The position numbers were made by a program, and so were the translations under genes. Under the pieces are notes generated by a model, which did no database searches, was not told the origin of the DNA, and worked only from the letters and a program-made list of their open reading frames with translations. From a virus, in IMG/VR virus record IMGVR_UViG_3300025770_000008, positions 78,975 through 142,974 of that record: a stretch of DNA of 64,000 nt; one strand, written 5' to 3'. Each line of letters starts with the position of its first letter. Positions within the stretch are counted from its first letter, which is position 1. Of this stretch, positions 27,223 to 36,180 are shown piece after piece.

Positions 27223-27897
27223 TTAACTCAACAACCTGCTGGACTGCTCGATGAACAGGGCATTCTGCTTCCGCACAAAGGCTACTATAGCCTGGGACTT
27301 AGCGGCTTGCAGGCCGATGGCCGAGCGAGCGTCTACGCCCGGCGAGTTATTAGCGACTAATAGCCGCACCGCATCCTGCATGGACGAGGTACTGCCCTCG
27401 CCCAGCTTCTGCACGTAGTCGTTACACGGCTCAAGCGGCCCGGGGCCGTAGACATACCCCGCCGAGAACATCCCGGCGGCGACGTACTTGTAGACCTCTT
27501 TCGACACCTTGACGTCTTGGCGCAGCGAGGAGAGCACGTCGAGGGCGAAGGCACACTGCAGCGGGTTGGCCTGCTGCACCATGTCAAAGCGTGGGGGTAG
27601 GCCGCGAAGACCCAGGGCTACATTCTCGAAGATGTCCCACGCCTCGTACGGCGCAGAAGCCACCATGCTCGACCGGATAGCCTGAATCTTGTTGCGGGAA
27701 GCCGCAGAAGGTGTGCGCCCGAAGGACAGGTAAATCTCCGCCCAGACGGTCTCAGGCTCCCAGCCGAGGTACTCCGTCTTGAAGGTCTTGAGGAGGATTA
27801 GTCCAAGAACGAGCGGATGTGTCTCGCTGTTCGTGAACGCTTCCGGTATCGCCTCCGGTCCTGTGGGCCCGAGAGCGGAGATTTCTTCAGGGCGCAT
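27223..27897 (-). CDS. Unknown head-region protein
   Basis: 224 residues beginning MRPEEISALGPTGPEAIPEA, mainly helical. It includes LLVANNSPGVDARS, where LLVAN is encoded by the palindrome at 27348-27362. It lies 2 nt upstream of the portal gene and overlaps the end of the 27887-28888 gene by 11 nt. The position beside the portal suggests a head or head-completion component. No family recognised. Confidence 0.65.
   Translation of the reverse strand: MRPEEISALGPTGPEAIPEAFTNSETHPLVLGLILLKTFKTEYLGWEPETVWAEIYLSFGRTPSAASRNKIQAIRSSMVASAPYEAWDIFENVALGLRGLPPRFDMVQQANPLQCAFALDVLSSLRQDVKVSKEVYKYVAAGMFSAGYVYGPGPLEPCNDYVQKLGEGSTSSMQDAVRLLVANNSPGVDARSAIGLQAAKSQAIVAFVRKQNALFIEQSSRLLS
27348..27362 (-). 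repeat. Dispersed palindrome copy 5 (TATTAGCGACTAATA)
   Basis: Same sequence as copy 2, inside the 224-aa gene next to the portal. Confidence 0.9.
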
Positions 27898-28888
27898 CCA
27901 TCATCCCGGCAATCACCGCCTTGTGCGGGTCCGGGAGGCTTCCCAGGACACTCACAGGGTCGGCTGCGAACTGCTGGGCGAACTCTGCACCAAACTCACC
28001 CTCAAGTCGAGAGCCCGCTCCCTGTGCGAAAGAAACGATGTCGTCGCCGCTGTAGTCCCGCCCACCGATGGACACGTTGACCGACGCGGTCTTGGTGTGC
28101 CCCTCGTAGGGGGCGCCGTAGATGGAGTACACCGGGTCCGGGATGCTGCGGCCGTAGTACTGCGTGAGCTGGAGAGTGCTATCGAACAGCTCCAGGGAAG
28201 CGACCGCCTCCTCAGCAGTGAACTCGCCCGAGGCCGTCTTCTCCTTCAGCGTGTCGAGCACCTTCGAGGGCTCAGGGGACCAACCCGTCGCGAGCTTGCG
28301 CGCGTCGATAGCCATACTGAGGTTCTGGCCGACCTCCGTGCCAGCGTAGTCCTTCAGCTCCGGAACGGTGTCGAGGTCGACGCCGGCTTCCTTCACCATG
28401 AAGGCCAGCCGCTGCTTGCCTCGGGGGCTGCAGCCAGCGAACTCGTCACGGAGGTGCTCGATGGACGGGTCCGTCTCCAGCTCGAACAGCGCGGCCAGCG
28501 CGTGGTCGTCCGCGGCGGCACTGGTGAGGATGTCGATAGGCGAAGCGATCTTCTCCATCTCGTTGTACGCCGGAAGACCGAACGCATCGAGGGCAGTCTC
28601 CAGCTTCGCCGAGGCTTCCTTCCGCAGCTCCTCCGGGAGATGCATCCCGCAAGACACGAAGTAGAGGAGTGAAGCCGCAGTATTCCCCGCGTCCATCAGC
28701 GGGAACTTGGCGGCCAAACCAGACGCGGTCTTGACGAAGACAGCGTAATCGCTAGGATGCTTGACAGTCACATCCGACAGATTGACAGCGGTCTCGAAGA
28801 CGGCAGGGGTTTTACCCCCCAGCCGGTCCCGAAGCAGCTGTCCGCCGTCGTCGTACTGGTCAACAATCCGGAGGTCGAGCGTATCCAT
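27887..28888 (-). CDS. Unknown protein at the start of the portal operon
   Basis: 333 residues from ATG at 28888 (MDTLDLRIVDQYDDGGQLLR); an ATG 12 nt upstream is also in frame. It is mostly helical and acidic, with several MVKEAG- or KEAS-type helices and a C-terminal region rich in Ala/Gly/Phe (FAQGAGSRLEGEFGAEFAQQ). It is the first gene of the leftward block after the divergent region at 28.9 kb. No family recognised; a structural or assembly role is suggested only by position. Confidence 0.65.
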   Translation of the reverse strand: MDTLDLRIVDQYDDGGQLLRDRLGGKTPAVFETAVNLSDVTVKHPSDYAVFVKTASGLAAKFPLMDAGNTAASLLYFVSCGMHLPEELRKEASAKLETALDAFGLPAYNEMEKIASPIDILTSAAADDHALAALFELETDPSIEHLRDEFAGCSPRGKQRLAFMVKEAGVDLDTVPELKDYAGTEVGQNLSMAIDARKLATGWSPEPSKVLDTLKEKTASGEFTAEEAVASLELFDSTLQLTQYYGRSIPDPVYSIYGAPYEGHTKTASVNVSIGGRDYSGDDIVSFAQGAGSRLEGEFGAEFAQQFAADPVSVLGSLPDPHKAVIAGMMDAP

Positions 28889-28897
28889 GTGCACCCT

Positions 28898-28926
28898 CAC
28901 AAGCGGCGTCCGCTTTTCGGTATAAG
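28898..28926 (+). promoter_or_regulatory. Predicted phage promoter P2 (start of rightward block)
   Basis: CACAAG (weak match to TGCAAA), a 17-nt spacer, then GTATAAG with TATAAG at 28921-28926. It lies between divergent operons and points to the HTH regulator and the replication block. The -10 part matches P1 exactly; the -35 part is poor. Confidence 0.45.
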
Positions 28927-28981
28927 CTGCTCAGAGCAACAAGAGAAGCTTACACGACGTGCGAATGGGAGAAAAGCAGAG

Positions 28982-29407
28982 GTGACCTTCGATGCTCTGC
29001 TAAAAGCCGCGATAACCGACGCGGGGTACTCCTCCCTCAGGACGTTCTCAATAGACGCAGGCATCGCCCGAGAGTCCGTACGTGCGTACACCGCAGGTGA
29101 CCGGATACCGAGTAACGCCAAACTAGAACAGATGGGGGATGTCCTCGGTATCCGCGAGGCACCAACTTACACCCAGCTGGAGCTTGCTCTGGCTACCGCC
29201 CGGCTCCAAAAGAAGAGCGGAGCAAACCAAAAGTACGGAGTTCAAGCCACCGCGGCGCTGAAGACCGCTGACCCCGCTGATGACCTACCAACCCACCGTA
29301 TCGAGGCCCTGGTAACAATGTTCTTCGACCACGGACACCGAGAGCGTACTCCCGAAATCGAGTACTTCATCCGTGAACAAATCACCCGACTTCTGACTGA
29401 TGTCTGA
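28982..29407 (+). CDS. HTH (XRE/Cro-CI-like) DNA-binding regulator
   Basis: 141 residues from GTG at 28982, preceded by GGGAG at about 10 nt. Residues 5-55 fit a lambda-repressor-type helix-turn-helix: LLKAAITDAGYSSLRTFSID, then GIARESVRAYTAGDRIPS and LEQMGDVLGI. The C-terminal 80 residues (helical, PEIEYFIREQITRLL at the end) could be a dimerisation part. It is the first rightward gene after the divergent promoter region. It is the only obvious one-component regulator in the window, and so a candidate binder of the dispersed palindrome (inference). An ORF extending upstream in frame is antisense to the 27887 gene and was rejected. Confidence 0.75.
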   Translation: MTFDALLKAAITDAGYSSLRTFSIDAGIARESVRAYTAGDRIPSNAKLEQMGDVLGIREAPTYTQLELALATARLQKKSGANQKYGVQATAALKTADPADDLPTHRIEALVTMFFDHGHRERTPEIEYFIREQITRLLTDV

Positions 29408-29984
29408 GGACATCCGTCGCACCTCCGGCGCTAAGTTCGTCTTCCTTAGCTTCTCTGAGGTCGACCAAGTTGGACAAGCACTAAGGGAACTACTTGCCAC
29501 CTGGGGTCCAGGTTGGCGAATAACCCGCCCGAGCACCAGCTCACATCCGTTTCTACGCATCGAGTTCCTACCCAGTAACTGGGTTTGGGACCGAGCTGAC
29601 AGAGAGTTCTCCACCGGCCCCAAGTGGGCCAAAATGGAGGCGTACTACCTAATGCTTCTCCTACAGGAGCACGGTACACAGATCCTCGCAGGGCGAGGGT
29701 GTGGTCTCGGTCAGTACTTTGAAGACGGGTCTACAGAACGCCAGGACACCACTCTCTACACAGCGAACGTAGAGCGTGCCCACAGTGTCCACTACGTCTT
29801 CTCCTGCCCCCCGGGGTTGGAGCCTCAAGACGCGATTCGCATTCATGGAGGCGTGCCCCTAGCGGGCGCGGTCACATGGGGAAAGTCAGCCGTAAATACG
29901 CTGGCGCCCCTCACCCCTCCTGGAGCAGAATTAGAAAATGCGCATTCTGAGACCCCAGCAGGTTCCGACGACGCCCTGCCCTGA
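29400..29984 (+). CDS. Unknown protein
   Basis: 194 residues, MSEDIRRTSGAKFVFLSFSE at the start. It shows alternating strands and helices with many aromatic residues (WGPGWRITRPSTSSHPFLRI, LPSNWVWDRAD) and a Pro/Gly/Thr-rich end. The start overlaps the HTH gene's stop, and the end overlaps the start of the SF2 helicase by 47 nt. No family recognised. The position suggests co-expression with the regulator. Confidence 0.65.
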   Translation: MSEDIRRTSGAKFVFLSFSEVDQVGQALRELLATWGPGWRITRPSTSSHPFLRIEFLPSNWVWDRADREFSTGPKWAKMEAYYLMLLLQEHGTQILAGRGCGLGQYFEDGSTERQDTTLYTANVERAHSVHYVFSCPPGLEPQDAIRIHGGVPLAGAVTWGKSAVNTLAPLTPPGAELENAHSETPAGSDDALP

Positions 29985-31776
29985 GCAGGACGACGGAGCC
30001 GGCTTCAAAGATCGTGCGGTAGCCTCAGCAAGTCTGTGGCTGCCGCCCTGCGTGGATGATGTGGACTGGGCTCGTATCGAGGAGCGCAGCGTCGTCACAC
30101 CTAAGCTTACATATGACCCGCGTCCGCTCATGACGACCCGAGCGGGGGCCACAATCAAAGGACCTGACGGGAAACCCATGCGCTTCGGGGAACTCCCGGA
30201 GCAAGTACCAATCTCCTTAGTGCGCGAGCTGGACGGCCACTTGGTGGTCCCCCGATACCTGTGCTCCGAAGAAACCGACAAGGTGGACTTCGAGTCCCCA
30301 CAACTTGAGGACGTCTGGAGTCAGATTGACTTCGGCAGCAGGATTGAGCCCAGGAACGTCGCCCAGAAAGCGGCATGGGAGGCCCTCTCCGAAGCCGGTA
30401 ACGGCACCCTCAAGCTATCGTGCGGCAAAGGGAAGACCGTGATGAGCCTGAAGAAGCTCGCGCAGCGGGGCTTCCCTGGCATCGTTCTGGTAAACAACCG
30501 CGGGCTGGCGCACCAGTGGAAGCTCAGCGCTATGAAGTTCTTGGACCTGGAGGACAAGGACATCGGGATGGTCACCTCCGGGCTATCCCACCGCGACGCC
30601 TACCACATCCCGGACAACCCGAAACTTCTCGCAAAAGCGCTCGTGGACTGTGACTCGGAAATGGTCCAACTGATCCAGCAGCTGGAAAAGGTTGCAGGCC
30701 CGGGGTTTAACCCCCTCTCCGGGAAGCACGTCCAGGCGCTGGTAAACCGCATCTGCACCCCCATAGAGCGGCTCGACTATGAGGCCGGGCGGGCCAAGTG
30801 TCTGCACGCCTGGGCAGACGAGGGTAAAGCGCCCTTCACCCTGCTGCGGGACTACCGGGAGGTGCTCTTCAAGCACCGGCTCCTTCGGGACCGCATCGAC
30901 GGGGAGACATCTGTCTGGAACCGCCCGTTGGTCATCAGCACCATCCAGTCCCTGGTGAGCGGGCTCGACGATTTCCCGCAGTGGATACGACAGCGGTTCG
31001 GGTCCGTCTTCTTTGATGAGGGGCACCACCTCCCTGCTGCCACGTTCATTCGGGCTATCGATGTGTTCCATGGTGCCCGGTTCAGCCTCACAGCTACACC
31101 AGAGCGCGACGACGGGCTTGAGGCCCTCATGTACGCACACACGGGTGGGGTCATCTACGAGGACATGGAGCCTGAATATCCAGCGGCTCTTTACTTCAAG
31201 GACCTGCCCACCCGGCTGGCGACGGAAGACAAGGCTGTCCGCAAGGCTGTGTTCGACCGGCAGAGACGCATCAACCTCGGCATGCTCTACCAGTACCTCG
31301 CTATGGACCGCATCCGGAATCGACAAATCATCCGGCAGATGGTCATCCCCGCGCTGAACAAGGGCCGGGATGTATTGGTCCTGGCCCATGCGCAGGCCCA
31401 CCCGGAGCAGTTGGCGAAGGCGCTGCTACAGGTGAGTCCCACCTTGGCGAAAGCCTCAGGGGTCGGAGTCATCACTGGAGAGACCTCCGGGATTGACCGT
31501 GTTCGGATCCTCGCAAGCTGCCGGGCATGCTTCGCCACAATGGGGGTTGCCCTGGAGGGGCTGGACGCGCCGAAGAAGGACACGGTCGTGATGGCGAGCG
31601 CCTTCACCTCCTGGCGAATGCTGGTCCAGAGCAAGGGGCGCATCGAGCGGCTCTTTGAGGGCAAGCCCCAGCCGCTCTACCTCATCGTCTCTGACACAAA
31701 GATAGACATCCTGAAAGGGATGTCCTGGGCACTGAAAAGGAAGCTACAGCGCAATGGCCTTGATTACAGCGGTTGA
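29938..31776 (+). CDS. SF2 DEAD/DEAH-type DNA helicase
   Basis: 612 residues. Motif I is LSCGKGKTVMSLKK, motif II FFDEGHHLPAAT (DEGH), motif III FSLTATPERDDG. The C-terminal RecA-like half includes RVRILASCRACFATMGVALE and motif VI-like LVQSKGRIERL. An N-terminal domain of about 150 residues precedes the helicase. The layout resembles UvsW/RadD-like phage helicases used in recombination-dependent replication and fork remodelling. A 70-residue insertion sits between motif Ia and motif II (LQIQQLEKVAGPGFNPL region). It overlaps the UDG-like gene downstream by 23 nt. Confidence 0.88.
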   Translation: MRILRPQQVPTTPCPEQDDGAGFKDRAVASASLWLPPCVDDVDWARIEERSVVTPKLTYDPRPLMTTRAGATIKGPDGKPMRFGELPEQVPISLVRELDGHLVVPRYLCSEETDKVDFESPQLEDVWSQIDFGSRIEPRNVAQKAAWEALSEAGNGTLKLSCGKGKTVMSLKKLAQRGFPGIVLVNNRGLAHQWKLSAMKFLDLEDKDIGMVTSGLSHRDAYHIPDNPKLLAKALVDCDSEMVQLIQQLEKVAGPGFNPLSGKHVQALVNRICTPIERLDYEAGRAKCLHAWADEGKAPFTLLRDYREVLFKHRLLRDRIDGETSVWNRPLVISTIQSLVSGLDDFPQWIRQRFGSVFFDEGHHLPAATFIRAIDVFHGARFSLTATPERDDGLEALMYAHTGGVIYEDMEPEYPAALYFKDLPTRLATEDKAVRKAVFDRQRRINLGMLYQYLAMDRIRNRQIIRQMVIPALNKGRDVLVLAHAQAHPEQLAKALLQVSPTLAKASGVGVITGETSGIDRVRILASCRACFATMGVALEGLDAPKKDTVVMASAFTSWRMLVQSKGRIERLFEGKPQPLYLIVSDTKIDILKGMSWALKRKLQRNGLDYSG

Positions 31777-32452
31777 CCCCCCGCTCTCTGACAAGCTGTG
31801 GGCGGTACAGAGGTGCTGGGCTAGTTGCGACAAGTGCGGGCTCTCGAAGTTCCGCTCTATGCCCGCCTACACCAAGGCGGAGCATGGGCCGCGCAAGCCA
31901 GAGCTTCTGTTCGTCACAGACCGCTTTGACCCCGCCGTTCTACAGACTCGTGAGTTCCCCACTGGAAACTACGAGGGGGTCTTACGCACCCTGCTGTCGA
32001 GCTTCGGCCACATCCCTGCGGACTACTGGTTCACGCCCGCAACCCTGTGCCCTACAACCGTTCCTGACCCCGACGACTGGCGGCCTCTTGAGTTGATGCC
32101 TGTCCCCAACCGGGCGCAAGTGTCGGCTTGTCGGCCGCGCCTACACGAGGAGATTCGGCTGCTCTGCCCGGAGATCATTGTGTGTCTTGGGAAGATGGCT
32201 GTTGAGGCTGTTTTCCCGAAGAACCCTCCCAAGTTTGTTCCCAACCTGGGGGAGATTGTAGAGCCACAAGTTTCTGGTGGTCTGTCCCCCATGGTAGTAC
32301 CCTGCATGGTGACCTACAGCCTCAGTCATCTGTATCGAAATTGGGACATGTCAGAGGGCGGTTTGTGGAACACCGCCTTCAATCACATACAGCAAGCATC
32401 CGTCATCGCTAGGCACCTCCGCGAACAGCGGGGTGAAAATATTAGCGACTAA
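31754..32452 (+). CDS. Uracil-DNA glycosylase family 4/5-like protein, altered active site
   Basis: 232 residues. The N-terminal CWASCDKCGLSKFR is the CxxCxL iron-sulfur start of family 4-type UDGs. PELLFVTDRFDP occupies the place of the usual GEAPG motif. LCPTTVP and SACRPRLHEEIRLLCPEIIV with CLGKMAVEAVF match the second cysteine pair and the core strand-helix. The HPS-type motif is replaced by TYSLSHLYRN. Cys25, Cys28, Cys99 and Cys126 could bind 4Fe-4S. Fold membership is likely; catalytic activity on uracil is doubtful. The last codons and stop lie inside palindrome copy 6. Confidence 0.65.
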   Translation: MALITAVDPPLSDKLWAVQRCWASCDKCGLSKFRSMPAYTKAEHGPRKPELLFVTDRFDPAVLQTREFPTGNYEGVLRTLLSSFGHIPADYWFTPATLCPTTVPDPDDWRPLELMPVPNRAQVSACRPRLHEEIRLLCPEIIVCLGKMAVEAVFPKNPPKFVPNLGEIVEPQVSGGLSPMVVPCMVTYSLSHLYRNWDMSEGGLWNTAFNHIQQASVIARHLREQRGENISD

Positions 32453-32454
32453 TA
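32440..32454 (-). repeat. Dispersed palindrome copy 6 (TATTAGCGACTAATA)
   Basis: It supplies the last sense codons (ISD) and the TAA stop of the UDG-like gene, 14 bp upstream of the next ATG. Confidence 0.9.
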
Positions 32455-32467
32455 ATGGAGTCCGAAA

Positions 32468-32992
32468 ATGCGTTCGACCCTTCGCCGCCGTCGTCTCACT
32501 CAGCCTGAGGTTGCGACCGTCACCCCCGTCGTCGAGACAGGCGCCATCACCGCCGCCGAGACCGCCGCCCAGGCCAAGATTGATGCGCGAGACCGCATCA
32601 TCGCCGTGATGAAGGAGTTCATGGCTGAGAACCGGCCTGTCTTCACGCAGTTCATGGAGCTGACCGCCCGCGCCGAGACGGCAGAGGCGGAAGCCAAGGA
32701 GGCCATCCTCGCCATCGAGACCAGCGAGACCTGGAACTACAGCGAGACGACTCGCGGGGCCAAGCCCAGCACCCCGGTCTTCGACATCGCCCTCTTGCCC
32801 AACGAGGTCCTCCTCACCCCCGGCATCATCAGGAGCATCGACAACGTCAAGCTGGAACAGATGGCCACGGGTACCCTGGCGCACTACGCCCAGGAGCTGG
32901 CCAACGCCAAGAAGCCGAACCCCAAGAACCCCTCGGTCAGCTTCGCGAACAAGACGCCCGCGTCCAAGAGCCTGAAGAAGCTCCTCGACTAG
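32468..32992 (+). CDS. Unknown helical protein of the replication block
   Basis: 174 residues with a strongly basic start (MRSTLRRRRLTQPEVATVTP) and a long charged helix at about 30-85 with coiled-coil character (RAETAEAEAKEAILAIETSE). The C-terminus is Lys/Ser-rich. TGGAG lies about 8 nt before the ATG. Palindrome copy 6 ends just upstream, in the position an operator would take. Codon use is very GC-rich. No family recognised. Confidence 0.7.
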   Translation: MRSTLRRRRLTQPEVATVTPVVETGAITAAETAAQAKIDARDRIIAVMKEFMAENRPVFTQFMELTARAETAEAEAKEAILAIETSETWNYSETTRGAKPSTPVFDIALLPNEVLLTPGIIRSIDNVKLEQMATGTLAHYAQELANAKKPNPKNPSVSFANKTPASKSLKKLLD

Positions 32993-33448
32993 GTGCTCCG
33001 CATAGAGGCTGTCTTCAAGGTGGGGCCGGTTCACATAGGTGACTCGGTCTTCCACCCACCCGACCTACTGCACCACATGACCGAGGAGCTGCCCGTGAGG
33101 AAGATGAGGAAGCGAGCTGCGCCCGACCCCCCAACGCGGCCAGAGAAGCACGCAAACACCCCCTGCTGGCATCCAGTGGGGGCCACCATGCGTGCTCGGG
33201 GGAGGGCCTCCGGCGCGACGCACTACGGTCCGGGGGCGTGGGACAAAATCCCGTACACCCTCGAAGTAACCGGAGAGGTCGAACTCTACACGCCGGCTGC
33301 GTACACCCTCGAAGAGGTCCGTGAGACGCAGGACATCGCTGCCCAGCTCGCGAAGGGAGCAGTCCTCCGACACCTGCAGCCGTTTCACGAGGACCTCGTC
33401 GAGCAAATCAGAACAACCCTTTTCCCGGAGCTATTCAATGGCCGATGA
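32993..33448 (+). CDS. Unknown small protein
   Basis: 151 residues from GTG at 32993, immediately after the previous stop. The N-terminal third has V/I-rich strands (VFKVGPVHIGDSVFH), the middle is basic and proline-rich, and the end is helical (DIAAQLAKGAVLRHLQPFHE). The start is uncertain because no good ribosome site is visible; an internal ATG at about codon 30 or 37 may be used. It overlaps the next gene by 11 nt. Function unknown. Confidence 0.55.
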   Translation: MLRIEAVFKVGPVHIGDSVFHPPDLLHHMTEELPVRKMRKRAAPDPPTRPEKHANTPCWHPVGATMRARGRASGATHYGPGAWDKIPYTLEVTGEVELYTPAAYTLEEVRETQDIAAQLAKGAVLRHLQPFHEDLVEQIRTTLFPELFNGR

Positions 33449-33722
33449 GCCTCTTGTCGAGATGCCGCAAGTGATCGCCAACGGGTGTCACCTGCTCAGC
33501 GTCAGCCTCGACTTCCAAAGTGGGGGCATGGTGCTGGCGGAGCCCAACATCACAGCCTTCGTTGCCCTGACACAAACCAAAGAAGGCGAGCAGCCGCGGG
33601 AGCTGGGTCGGATGGAACTTCGCGATGTCGGGGAGTTCGTTGAGGATGAAGCCCAGGCGCTGGTCTCCAAGCTCATCCCCACCATCATGGGCATCCTCGC
33701 CAAGGGAAATCCGGAGACCTGA
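33438..33722 (+). CDS. Unknown small protein upstream of the DnaB-like helicase
   Basis: 94 residues, MADEPLVEMPQVIANGCHLL onward, with predicted beta strands and an acidic helix (DVGEFVEDEAQALVSKLI). The start is taken at the ATG overlapping the preceding gene's end; the upstream extension of this frame is a shadow. It is followed after 1 nt by the helicase GTG (TGACGTG), so it may be a helicase partner. No family recognised. Confidence 0.6.
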   Translation: MADEPLVEMPQVIANGCHLLSVSLDFQSGGMVLAEPNITAFVALTQTKEGEQPRELGRMELRDVGEFVEDEAQALVSKLIPTIMGILAKGNPET

Positions 33723-33723
33723 C

Positions 33724-35142
33724 GTGGCGGCAAACTGGGAACTTCAACTGGTGTCAGCCATCTTGTCCGCCGAGGACAGGAAGGAAGCGATGGCGTACGC
33801 GCTGGAGAATGGCATCAGGCTGGAGCTATTCGGCACCATGGCCCCGAGCACTGTGTGGGCCTGGATGCACAGCGTGTATACGAACCGGCGACGGTTTGGG
33901 GCTGTGCCTTCCCGCCAGAAGGCTTTGGAGCAGTTCAAAAACCTTGAGCTGCCTACGCCCATAGAGGAGCTAGAGACCCTTGTAGACTACGTCAAGTCCT
34001 CCCACATCCACCGTAAGACCACCTTGCTGGTGGCTGACTGGGAGGCCGAGGCCAAAGCCAACCCCATCCAGGCGCTCACGGAACTCAAGAGCAAGCTCGA
34101 CACACTCACCGAAACCGAGATTAGGTCGGACGACGTCGTCTGGCGTGAGCGCGCGTTCACTGACCTACTGGAGAACCTTGGAGCGAAAGATGAGAACGCC
34201 GGCCTAACGGGGCTTCCTTTCCCGTGGGCGGTCATGAACGAGAACACCGGGGGACTTCAGCCAGGAGACCTTGTGCTCTTGTGGGCGCTGCCCAAGTCGA
34301 AAAAGACCTGGATAGGTCTCGTGATGGCGAACTACCTGATGGAGTGCGGGTACCGGGTCCTCGTCTACTCCAAGGAGATGGTGTGGGACAAGATTCGGGA
34401 CCGGATTGCCTGCATCAAAGCGATGATTGGATACGCAGGCTTCACGAAGAACACCCTGCGTGCCGATGAGCGCTTCAGGCTGCTTGCGGCTATTGAGCAG
34501 ACGGTCAGCGCTGAGTACCCCGGTGAACTCATCTTCACGAGCTGCGACAGGCCGGATGGGTCCGCTGGTGGCCCCGCAGAACTCCGGGCCAAGATCCAGA
34601 CGTACAAGCCGCACTTCGTCTTCCTGGACTCCAGCTACATGCTGGAGCTACCGGGGGTCAAAGACGCGTACGACTGGCGGGCCATCGCGGGAATTACCCG
34701 CGCTCTGAAGCAAATCAGCAAGTCCACGGGCATTCCCATGCTCGCCATCATGCAGGAGAACGAGCGCCTCGCGCTGAAGTACGGGAACAAGGGCCGCGGC
34801 ACGGCCTCCATCTCGATGTTCTCCAACATGATTCAGGACGCTGACGTTGGCATCCGGGTAGTCAACCATCCGACTCGCGATGAGACATCGCTGGTGATGG
34901 CCGCCTGCCGAGAGACCAACTGGCCGGGCTGTACCATCCACACCAAGCTCTGCCAGAACTTCGACTACGCGCACGACCATCTCTACGGTATCGAGGAGGT
35001 CAGCGATGCCGAGGAAGAGGGGATGCCCGACCCGCCAGAGGACCTGCCGGATATTCGACCTGGGGCCTCCTTCGCAGACCAGTACCTGAACCCCGACGCG
35101 GACTTCGACCTGAATCCCACCGAGCCTGAACCCGAGGCGTAG
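33724..35142 (+). CDS. Replicative DnaB-like helicase with unusual P-loop
   Basis: 472 residues from GTG at 33724. The N-terminal 1-130 is helical like DnaB N-terminal domains. FPWAVMNENTGGLQPGDLVL opens the RecA-like core, as in DnaB (GL..GDL). The P-loop is ALPKSKKT (188-195) instead of GxxxxGK(S/T), lacking both glycines but keeping K-T. Walker B is HFVFLDSSYM. MLAIMQENERL follows in the motif 3 (Q) position. The C-terminal 45 residues are acidic. It is the first of three adjoining replisome genes (helicase, primase, zinc protein) before the polymerase, and should unwind the fork. Confidence 0.8.
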   Translation: MAANWELQLVSAILSAEDRKEAMAYALENGIRLELFGTMAPSTVWAWMHSVYTNRRRFGAVPSRQKALEQFKNLELPTPIEELETLVDYVKSSHIHRKTTLLVADWEAEAKANPIQALTELKSKLDTLTETEIRSDDVVWRERAFTDLLENLGAKDENAGLTGLPFPWAVMNENTGGLQPGDLVLLWALPKSKKTWIGLVMANYLMECGYRVLVYSKEMVWDKIRDRIACIKAMIGYAGFTKNTLRADERFRLLAAIEQTVSAEYPGELIFTSCDRPDGSAGGPAELRAKIQTYKPHFVFLDSSYMLELPGVKDAYDWRAIAGITRALKQISKSTGIPMLAIMQENERLALKYGNKGRGTASISMFSNMIQDADVGIRVVNHPTRDETSLVMAACRETNWPGCTIHTKLCQNFDYAHDHLYGIEEVSDAEEEGMPDPPEDLPDIRPGASFADQYLNPDADFDLNPTEPEPEA

Positions 35143-35144
35143 CC

Positions 35145-36164
35145 ATGCTGCTGTTCGACACCGTTGAGCTGCTGCGGCCATACATGCGCTTTGGGCACTA
35201 CGGCGAAGGTGCCCACGACCTTCCTGCCTACTGCCCGTTCCACGAGCGGAGTAGCCGCCCAACGCTCTACATCTACGTGGGGCCGCCCACTGATACCAAG
35301 TTCCCTGGGGCGGCGTTCTGCTTCAAGTGCAACGAAGGCTGGTCCCTCCCGGGCCTCCTCAGTGCAGTTGAGGCGCCGAGCAGCATCGTCAAGCAGGTCC
35401 GTGACCACCTGGGGCAGCTCCCGAAACCCAAGCGCGACCCTGGAAACCTAGTCGACCTGGAGATGGACACCCTGCCCGAAGCGCTGCTTGGGGCGTACGA
35501 GTTCATCCCCAAGGCCCTGCTCGACGACGGCTTCACCCGAGAGACCATCCAGCTCCACGACCTCGGGTTCGACCGGATGAAGAAGCGCATCACGTTTCCC
35601 ATCCGAAACCACCATGGCCAGTTCGTTGCCCTGTCGGGCCGGGCGGTCCGTGAGTGGGACCCCATGCGCTACAAGGTCTACACAGGGAAAGACTTTGGCA
35701 TCGGGCAGAAATACGACCCCCCGAAAGGGAAGGTGTTATGGGGGCTCGACAAGTTCTGGATGACCCGCCTCACGGCGGGAAAAGACCTGCCTCCCCTCAT
35801 CCTATGTGAGGGGTTCAAAGCCAAGATGTGGGTCGAGCAAGCTGGGTTCCCGCACTCCGTCGCGTTGATGGGGACGTGGGTCACAAAAGAGCAGCTTTTC
35901 CTCTTGCAATGTATATCAAGCAGGATAATACTACTGCTTGACAATGACATCCCTGGCATCACCGCAGTCAACAAGCAAGCCGAGCGGCTCGTCCGCCAGG
36001 GGCTTGAACTGGAGTTTGGGAACTACGGCACCCGGGACGAAATCAGCCCGGACGACCTGAGCATCGAACGAGTGAACCAAGCCATCGATACGAGTCTCAC
36101 TCTGCGCCAATGGAGAAACTTCCATGACGTCGAGCGGCCTCCGCTGAAGAAATACAATGAGTAA
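35145..36164 (+). CDS. DnaG-like primase (zinc finger plus TOPRIM)
   Basis: 339 residues. The zinc finger has CPFH at 30-33 and CFKC at 59-62, the CHC2 pattern. RMKKRITFPIRNHHGQFVAL matches the catalytic-core entry. TOPRIM shows LILCEGFKAKMW with the glutamate, and ILLLDNDIPG for the DxD-type metal site. It starts 2 nt after the helicase stop. It is shorter than bacterial DnaG (about 600 aa), lacking the helicase-binding domain, like many phage primases. It makes RNA primers for the family A polymerase encoded next but one. Confidence 0.88.
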   Translation: MLLFDTVELLRPYMRFGHYGEGAHDLPAYCPFHERSSRPTLYIYVGPPTDTKFPGAAFCFKCNEGWSLPGLLSAVEAPSSIVKQVRDHLGQLPKPKRDPGNLVDLEMDTLPEALLGAYEFIPKALLDDGFTRETIQLHDLGFDRMKKRITFPIRNHHGQFVALSGRAVREWDPMRYKVYTGKDFGIGQKYDPPKGKVLWGLDKFWMTRLTAGKDLPPLILCEGFKAKMWVEQAGFPHSVALMGTWVTKEQLFLLQCISSRIILLLDNDIPGITAVNKQAERLVRQGLELEFGNYGTRDEISPDDLSIERVNQAIDTSLTLRQWRNFHDVERPPLKKYNE

Positions 36165-36180
36165 GGAAGGAGTCCCGTCC

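Noticed and set aside
28757-28981. N-terminal extension of the HTH regulator
   Set aside because: It is antisense to the 27887-28888 gene and passes through promoter P2. GTG at 28982 has a GGGAG and starts at the HTH domain.
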